From the NCBI GenBank assembly GCA_044341025.1, contig JBIISM010000022.1, positions 1 through 16,738 of the forward strand: DNA of 16,738 bases, read 5' to 3'. Made by a program: the position numbers and the translations under genes. Below, piece after piece: positions 7,857-14,600 of this stretch (within the stretch, counting starts at the first letter, position 1; every line of letters begins with the position of its first letter). The DNA comes from JABMMZ01 sp044341025 (GTDB lineage: Bacteria; Bacteroidota; Bacteroidia; NS11-12g; UBA955). The notes under the pieces are model-generated. The model saw only the letters and a program-made list of their open reading frames with translations. It did not search any database and was not told where the DNA came from.

Positions 7857-8681
7857 TGCGCGCACAGGAATGGTATTGTTACCTCGGTACAAAGAAATAA
7901 TCTCATCATAACCACCGGTGAAAACCAAGGTCGAAGCATGGGTACTATTTAACCGAGTAGTAGAACTCCAATAATTTTCAGGACTAAAATTACCAATGCT
8001 TTTTAAATGCAGCCCCCTATATATTAGTTCGAGTTCAACAATCGTTGGCAAACGCCAACCATCTCCCTTTCCCATTTTCCATTCGCGAAGAGCATCCGAA
8101 ATTTCATCCCATTTCAATGGACTCTCCAAATCATCTAATGCGACTTGAAGTTTATGTTTTTTGCTTTCAAACACATTAATGCCTAAATCAGTGGTGGTAA
8201 CAACTTCGAAAGTAGTCATAAGTATTTCTTCTCTCAATTGCTTTGAAGCGTATTTTATTACATTATCATCCAAAATCATTGCTGCCATTACTATTTCTCT
8301 ATCATTTTTCAGCTTTTCTGATGCATATTCCAAGGCATAACCACTATTACTAACAGCTGCCATTACTATTTCTCTATCGTTTTTGAACACTTCTGATACA
8401 TATTGCAAGACCGAACCATGATTACTAACAGCTGCCATTACTATTTCTCTGTCGTTTTTGAACACTTCTGATAGCATTTCCAAAACAGAACCATGATTAC
8501 TAACAGCTGCCATTGCTATTTCTCTATCGTTTTTGAGCTCTTCTGAGGCATATTTGAATGCATTTCCATTAATACTTACAGCAGTCATTACTATTTCTCG
8601 ATCGTTTTTGAATTTAGCATCTAAATTTTCAAGACCAAAAGCATCTTGCTTTACTAACTCTATTGCTTCTTCTTTTGTCAT
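7842..8681 (-). CDS. DUF4116-type repeat protein with DUF1566-type C-terminus (279 aa)
   Basis: Residues about 15-158 hold five clear units of a 25-residue repeat with consensus [A/V/K]S-E-x-L/F-K-N-D-R-E-I-V-M-A-A-V-S-N-x-G-x-x-L, plus a degenerate unit at each end. This is the pattern of the DUF4116 family (one Pfam domain spans about two units), whose biochemical role is unknown. Residues about 177-279 form a DUF1566/Lcl-like domain: KWDEI, GDGWRLPTIVEL, NYWSST and the closing PVRAVRSI. No signal peptide or membrane helix is visible, so it is probably cytoplasmic. It is a paralogue of the 553-aa gene 11 bp upstream: both start MTKEEAI and end VRAVRSI. No mechanistic link to peptide synthesis is evident. 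Confidence 0.85.
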   Translation of the reverse strand: MTKEEAIELVKQDAFGLENLDAKFKNDREIVMTAVSINGNAFKYASEELKNDREIAMAAVSNHGSVLEMLSEVFKNDREIVMAAVSNHGSVLQYVSEVFKNDREIVMAAVSNSGYALEYASEKLKNDREIVMAAMILDDNVIKYASKQLREEILMTTFEVVTTTDLGINVFESKKHKLQVALDDLESPLKWDEISDALREWKMGKGDGWRLPTIVELELIYRGLHLKSIGNFSPENYWSSTTRLNSTHASTLVFTGGYDEIISLYRGNNTIPVRAVRSI

Positions 8682-8686
8682 AGTTT

Positions 8687-8707
8687 TAGAATTTAAATTG
8701 AACGAAC
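8687..8707 (-). repeat. 21-bp direct repeat, copy 2 (end of first repeat gene)
   Basis: Exact match to 7836-7856, covering the end of the longer repeat gene and its stop codon. It sits directly before the ATG of the next paralogue, marking the junction of the tandem gene duplication. Confidence 0.7.
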
Positions 8708-10354
8708 AGCGCGAACATAATTACGTGCACCCTTACCATCTTCATTTTGCACTCCTTTTAAGGAATTCTTATAAATATCATCAGAGCTATATCCTGACAC
8801 TTCACTATCAGGATTTATAAATGCAAAACTCCACACTGCTCCTCCGTATACTTCTTTAATACTAGGACAATTACTCCAATAAGCCGGTGAATATTCACTT
8901 AAATAACGGGATTGAAAATTACCCATGTTACACTCATACAATTCTTTACTCATTTTCTGTAATTCATCTAAGTTTGGTAATCGCCAGCCTTCGCCTAATT
9001 TTACACAAGCAGAATTAGCCTCGTCCCATGTCATTTTGTTTTCCAAATCTTTAAAGGCCACTTGAAGTTTATGTTCGTTACTTTCAAAAAACCTCACATC
9101 AATTTTATCATTATTAATTATTTCAAAACTTGTAACGATAGACTCCTTGATTTGTAAATCTTTTCTCATCTGACTAGAAGCGTATTTTAATGCATCTTTG
9201 CTAAAAACCATTATTGATAATAAAAACTCTCTGTCGTTTTTGAGTTCGTCTGATGCGTATTGTAAAGCAGAAGCATCTACTTTTAAAGCAGCTATTACTA
9301 TTTCTCTATCATTTTTGAGTTCGTCTGATGCGTATTGTAAAGCAGAAGCATCTACTTTTAAAGCAGCTATTACTATTTCTCTATCATTTTTGAGTGCTTC
9401 AGATATGTATCTCATGACATCACCCCTATTCTTTAAAGCAGCCAACACAACTTCTTTATCGTTTTTAAGCTCTTCTGATGCAGAGACAAAAGCATAACTA
9501 TCCTCTTTTAAAGCAGCCATTACTATTTCTCTATCATTTTTGAGTTCGGCAGATGCGTATCTCAAGGCCGAACCATCATTAATAACAGCTGCAAACACAA
9601 CTTCTCTATCGTTTTTGAGTTCGTCTGATGCGAATTCCAAGGTATATCCGGTAATACTTACAGCAGCCATTACTATTTCTCTATCCTTTTTAAGGTCAAC
9701 TGATGCGTATTTCAAAGCATCATCCCTATTTTTTAAAGCTGCCAACACAACTTCTTTATCGTTTTTAAGTGTTTCTGATGCGTATTCCAAGGTATATTTA
9801 GCCGCCATTACTATTTCTCTATCATTTTTGAGTTCGGCAGATGCGTATCTCAAGGCCGAACCATCATTACTAACAGCTGCAAACACAACTTCTCTATCGT
9901 TTTTGAGTTCGTCTGATGCGTATTCCAAGGTATATCCAGTAATACTTACAGCAGCCATTACTATTTCTCTATCCTTTTTAAGGTCAACTGATGCGTATTT
10001 CAAAGCCCTCCCATGTTTACTTAAAGCAACCAACACAACTTCTTTATCGTTTTTAAGCTCTTCTGAGGCATATTCCAAGTTAAAACCGAAACTATTCACA
10101 GCTGCCATTGCTATTTCTCTATCGTTTTTGAGCTCTTCAGATGCGTATTCCAAAGAATCATATTTACTCACAGCCGCCATTACTATTTCTCTGTCGTTTT
10201 TCAGTTCTTTTGAAACATATTTCAAAACACCATTACCCAAAGAATCTTTTTCAATTGCAATCAAAACCAATTCTTTAATATTTAAAAATTGTGCATCTAA
10301 ATGTTTCAATTCTAAATTATTGTTTAATAATTGGATAGCTTCTTCTTTTGTCAT
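8693..10354 (-). CDS. DUF4116-type repeat protein with DUF1566-type C-terminus (553 aa)
   Basis: This is the longer paralogue of the following gene. Residues about 20-405 contain fourteen recognisable 25-aa units (core L-K-N/K-D-R/K-E-[IV]-V-[ML]-A-A) plus degenerate end units. Residues about 427-553 are the DUF1566/Lcl-type domain: MTWDEA, GEGWRLPNLDEL, AYWSNC and a final NYVRAVRSI. Within the array two adjacent units are identical at DNA level, and a four-unit block is duplicated. One unit (MAAKYTLEYAS) lacks four residues compared with its sister copy. DUF1566 domains are known from bacterial surface proteins, but this protein has no signal peptide. It starts 13 bp after the histidine phosphatase stop and is inside the operon. 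Function unknown; the antisense open frames over the array are artefacts of the repeat. Confidence 0.87.
   Translation of the reverse strand: MTKEEAIQLLNNNLELKHLDAQFLNIKELVLIAIEKDSLGNGVLKYVSKELKNDREIVMAAVSKYDSLEYASEELKNDREIAMAAVNSFGFNLEYASEELKNDKEVVLVALSKHGRALKYASVDLKKDREIVMAAVSITGYTLEYASDELKNDREVVFAAVSNDGSALRYASAELKNDREIVMAAKYTLEYASETLKNDKEVVLAALKNRDDALKYASVDLKKDREIVMAAVSITGYTLEFASDELKNDREVVFAAVINDGSALRYASAELKNDREIVMAALKEDSYAFVSASEELKNDKEVVLAALKNRGDVMRYISEALKNDREIVIAALKVDASALQYASDELKNDREIVIAALKVDASALQYASDELKNDREFLLSIMVFSKDALKYASSQMRKDLQIKESIVTSFEIINNDKIDVRFFESNEHKLQVAFKDLENKMTWDEANSACVKLGEGWRLPNLDELQKMSKELYECNMGNFQSRYLSEYSPAYWSNCPSIKEVYGGAVWSFAFINPDSEVSGYSSDDIYKNSLKGVQNEDGKGARNYVRAVRSI
9241..9390 (-). 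repeat. Two identical 75-bp tandem units
   Basis: Positions 9241-9315 and 9316-9390 are identical base for base, each coding one 25-aa unit (core VDASALQYASDELKND). Neighbouring units differ at many positions, so this duplication must be very recent or maintained by gene conversion. Confidence 0.9.
9541..10116 (-). repeat. 288-bp higher-order tandem duplication (about four units)
   Basis: Blocks 9541-9828 and 9829-10116 align with a 288-bp period. The first ~180 bp are nearly identical and the rest is diverged. The period equals 4 x 75 minus 12 bp, the 12 bp being the four residues missing from one unit. All changes keep the reading frame. Confidence 0.8.
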
Positions 10355-10367
10355 AATATATTAGTTG

Positions 10368-11156
10368 TTAAATTATACGCTGCGGTTTCAAGCTTCTTTC
10401 CCAAGTGCCATCAGATTTTTGATTGTACATTACGACAAAATTCAATTCAGTGGAGCCTTGTAACAAAGCATCTACTTCTACTGGGCTTATGTGGGTTCTG
10501 TTTAATAGAACATATTGAGAATAAAAAGATTGCATCCATCCGTGAGAAACGACAATACCACTTTCAGGTGCATCAACAATGCGTTTAGCCGTTTGAATTT
10601 GCATCATGAACTCTTTTTTCATATTGCATTTATTTATATCATCTATTCCAAATAATGGCTCATGGCTTAGATCTAGGTAATTGGTGTAGTTTTTTTTATG
10701 ACTTTCATAATTTAAATAATCATCAAATGGGTTATACTTGATGTTTCCATCTTTGTCTTTATAGAAAAAATCAGGATAGAAGTCTTCAATAATTTCTCCA
10801 TTATCAATTTTAGGTAAATATTCTTTACCATAATTTATATTTTCAGCTAACCCATACTCTACTCTTATTTTTAATTCTTTACCCGATACTTCCTTAAATC
10901 CCTTTGCAATTTGAATTGACGTTTGAATACAACGCGTATATGGAGATGAATACAAATAGGCAAATGTATTTGGATCTTGAATGTGATTTAATAGATTTTT
11001 TCCGGTTTCATAGGACTCTTGCAAGCCCTTTTCTGTTAAAGGTTCATCAAAGTGATTGACCTTAAAGCGTTCTGATGATTCCCAAGCGTCTTTAATGGCT
11101 TGGTCATTTTGTGTTCCAGGTCTTTGCCCGTGTCTGATATAAATAAATTGTTTCAT
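10368..11156 (-). CDS. Histidine phosphatase superfamily (branch 1) protein
   Basis: The phosphohistidine motif is at the N-terminus (IYIRHGQRPG; R8, H9, G10). EPLTEKG follows at about 38-44 and SSPYTRCIQT at about 70-79 (R75 binds phosphate). GLAE, holding the likely acid E105, is at about 102-105, and the second catalytic histidine is in VVSHGW (H205). These are the four landmarks of phosphoglycerate-mutase-like phosphatases, with H9 as nucleophile. At 262 aa it is slightly longer than the 200-230 aa core. No signal peptide is present, so it is likely cytoplasmic. The substrate cannot be read from the sequence. Lying between the carbamoyltransferase fragment and the repeat genes, it could dephosphorylate a pathway intermediate, or be a passenger. 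Confidence 0.9.
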   Translation of the reverse strand: MKQFIYIRHGQRPGTQNDQAIKDAWESSERFKVNHFDEPLTEKGLQESYETGKNLLNHIQDPNTFAYLYSSPYTRCIQTSIQIAKGFKEVSGKELKIRVEYGLAENINYGKEYLPKIDNGEIIEDFYPDFFYKDKDGNIKYNPFDDYLNYESHKKNYTNYLDLSHEPLFGIDDINKCNMKKEFMMQIQTAKRIVDAPESGIVVSHGWMQSFYSQYVLLNRTHISPVEVDALLQGSTELNFVVMYNQKSDGTWERSLKPQRII

Positions 11157-11192
11157 ATTTGTTTTTCTATTAATTATAGTTTTTTAAGCATC

Positions 11193-11614
11193 TTACAAAA
11201 ATACCATTTTTTTATCTGAAACATGCACGCCACATCCATCAATAACCAATACACCGTAATCTTTAAATGAAGTAGCGCCATGAGCACTATAGGCATGAGC
11301 AAGATGGTGATAAATTGTAATTATCTTATCTGGATTAAATTCATTTATTAACCTATTACCATAAAAAGAATTATTCCCGAATTTAAAATCACTGAAATTG
11401 TCATTTTGAACAATAAGATCAATGTCATCTAATTTAATTTTCTCAGCATCTAAACAATATTGAATCGCCAAATTATCATTTCGACCATCTGCTTTATTCC
11501 TTGTTATTCTTTCTTTTTCAATAGCAAAAACTATCTCGCCATTTTTAAATAAACAGGCAGATCCATTATGTGAGGTTGTTGTTCCTAAAACATAAATTGA
11601 TTTTTTTTCATCAT
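11193..11614 (-). pseudogene. Carbamoyltransferase (NodU/CmcH type), N-terminal fragment with frameshift
   Basis: Family members transfer carbamoyl from carbamoyl phosphate to hydroxyl groups of natural products and are usually about 550-600 aa. Here only the first ~140 residues remain. In order: IYVLGTTTSHNGSACLFKNG, FAIEKERITR, a DDIDLIV segment, the metal-binding IYHHLAHAYSAHGATSF, and the strand GVLVIDGCG. The frame then ends at 11193 with a short non-family tail (HVSDKKMVFL), and only 36 bp follow before the next gene. The natural start, ATGATG at 11614-11609, overlaps the NRPS stop codon but is out of frame with the domain. One extra A in the A8 run at 11601-11608 would join them exactly. 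The only in-frame start downstream is a TTG at 11471, which would drop the first strands. Probably non-functional. Confidence 0.8.
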
Positions 11615-14600
11615 ATTTTTTTTGTGATTAACTCTAGATTTTCTTCAATCTCCAACACATTTTCATGATTCCCCTTAATTAAAGTGACTTCATTCATTAC
11701 TGACACAAATTCAGGAATATAATTTTTCACCGGACTATCTTCACCGATGAAATGATGAACTTTCACATTTAATTTTGCATTAAAATAATCATTTTTGAAC
11801 CATTTCTGTAAATTTAATTCAATATTTTTCTGACTATCATTTACATGTATTATTTCATTATCACTGATTGATATTATTTTCTCTTCTTCAATAATAATTT
11901 TGTTAATGGCTTCTTCCTCTTGTTTGTTTTTAAATAACATTCCATCAATGTTCAGCAATTTATCTACTCTATTCTCAAAAACTAAAGCCATGTGATAGGC
12001 AACTCTAAACCCAAGAGAATACCCTCCTATTTTGATTTTTTTATTGCCAATTTCTCGTTCCCAAAGTGTGGCTAATTCTTGAGCATAAATTTGAATATCT
12101 AACAAATTTGAACCATTTCCTTTATTGTAATCTACCGTCCAAATTTCTATTTTCTTATCTAGCATTTTAGCAAGTTTCTTATATACTAAACCTTCTCCAT
12201 TCGATGGAGGAAGTAGTAAAAGAGGAGAAGTATTTTCAACTACTGAATTAAGTCTATAGAAAGTTTTTTCAGATTGTATATTGCTACTATTAATCAAATC
12301 TCTAATTTGAACAATTGTTGACTTCTCAAGTAAATCTCTAAATCGAAATTGTTTGTCAAAAGTCTTATTAATAGCTGCTGTCAATGACATTAATTTCAAA
12401 CTATCTCCGCCCAATTCAAAAAAGTCCTTATTAAAAGGTATTTCCTTTTCTTGTTTTTGCAATACTCGAGACCAAATTTTTTGAATTTTACCATCAAGCC
12501 AAGTTCCTTCGAAAAGTTGATTTTCAGAAAAATCTTCTTTTTCCAACAATTCCAGCATCTTCTTCTTATCTAATTTTCCATTCGCATTTAAAATAAACTG
12601 ATCGACAAACTTTATCCTTGAAGGTTGCATAAATCGAGGTAAATTGGTCTGTAATTTTAATTGAATTTCGTTCTTTAAAATTTCATCTCCTTCTACAAAC
12701 AAAATGATCTGATTTAGATTGATAGAAATAAAGGCGTCCCGAATTTCATTTACTTCTAAAGCAACCTTTCTAATCTCCGAAAAATTAACCCTATTTCCTG
12801 CAATTTTGAATTGCTGATCTCTTCTACCTTCATATAAAAGATTACCGTCTTGCAAATAACGACCAAAGTCGCCTGTACAATACATTGTTTTTTTGGCATC
12901 AAATGGATTTTTGATATAACCTAAACTTCCATTATTTTCGTTTAAATAGTTTGCAACTGCATCCCCAACAATACAAATTTCACCTATTGCACCTAGAGGT
13001 TGTATTTTTTTCTTGTCATCTAAAATCAATACTTTAGTATTTGAAATAGATTTACCGATAGGAACAGATAAACTATAAATACACGTTTCAGTTTGAGCTG
13101 AAATAGATCGCTTTTGAAATTGATTAAAAATGACGGCTTGAATATCTTGTTTGGTTGTAAATGGGTTCATCAATACAACTCTTAGCCATACTTTCTCAAC
13201 TCCTGATTCTATTGTTAACCTTGTCTGAGATACAAAAAATTTCCCTTCCTGAAATTGGAGTTGCTGTAGTTCTTCGTTAACCTTATTAATTAATTGATGT
13301 TCCTCTTCAGTTAAAAGATTGCTTTTATGTTTAATTAATAAATTTTCAGGGATATAACGGTATAACAATATGTTCAACGTAGGAGGCGAATACACTTCTA
13401 TGAAATCGTATTGTTTTAAGAATCGATACATCCAATTGGTTTTATCGACTAAACCATCAAGTACTTCTTTGTATCCTCCGTCAACATGTAACTTTCTAAC
13501 AGCATCCAATGTTAATGCGGTAAATGGTCGCGTACCTTCATTCGTGAATTTCCCGAGATCGGAACTCCCTTTTCTAGCTTGATATCGTGCGTTGTGCTCC
13601 GAAAACTTTACCAAATAGGGTGATTTAAATAAAATCAGACTACATCCTACTGGTGTGTAAAGTTGCTTATGCCCACAAATAGTTACGCTGTCTGCATATT
13701 CTATTCCTTTTAATTTATTTTTATAACTTGATAGAATAAATGCTCCTCCAAATGCTGCATCAATGTGAAAATGAATTTTATGTTCAAGTGCTATTTTATA
13801 AAGCTCTGATAAATCATCAACTTCACCTGATTCAGTTGTCCCAGCGATTCCTATTAATGCAATGATTAATTTGTTTTCATTTTTCAAGTGGCTAATAAGA
13901 GTTTTCAACTCCTCTTTATTTTTAGAGGAAAAAGGAATTACTGCATTTGTTCCTAAGCCCATTAATTTGGCTGCTTTTTGAATACTATAATGATGCAGAT
14001 TTGAGGCCAATATGACAGCACCTTTCAATTCTGTATTATTTAATGCATTCGCTAATCCAATTTCTTGTAAAGTTGTATCTTGTTTTTCAAGTAATTCATT
14101 TAATGATTTAGATAATGACAACTGAAGTGCTGTTATATTGGACAATGTTCCACCACTAGTTAATAGACCTAAAGATGTTTCTTTATTAAAATCATATTTA
14201 TCATAGAAACTATTTTCATTTCCGTAAATCTCTCTATGAAAGAAACCTACCACTTTTTGTTCAATAGAAGTGCCAATACCACTTGTTTCTAATTTAACTT
14301 GATTTTGATTCATCTGCACCATCTTTTTATTTACATAATATAAAAATGGGGGAATAGGACCTGTCATATGTCCGATGAAATAGCGAGAATTTACATTTAT
14401 TACATTTTTCTTCACGACTGTATCTAGTTCTGTAATGTATGTCTGTAAATCATCTAATAGCGATTCATCTTCTCGAAGAATCTCGTCTACATTAAAATTG
14501 CCGTGATGTACAGGATTAAAATGAATATCTCTTAATAATTCCTCTGCATATTCGTCCTGATCAGATATGGGATTAAATAGTTTCGGCACACTATTCTTTT

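Noticed and set aside
9140..10297. Regularly spaced repeats resembling a CRISPR array
   Set aside because: The 75-bp period is in frame, encodes a 25-aa protein motif, and the 'spacers' vary only as protein repeats do. There are no cas genes.
9198..10364. Long plus-strand open frames across the repeat genes (99 and 274 aa)
   Set aside because: They are antisense images of the 75-bp repeat, which lacks stops in that frame. The translated Ser-rich repeats have no start context or independent support, and the minus-strand DUF4116 pattern is clearly the real one.
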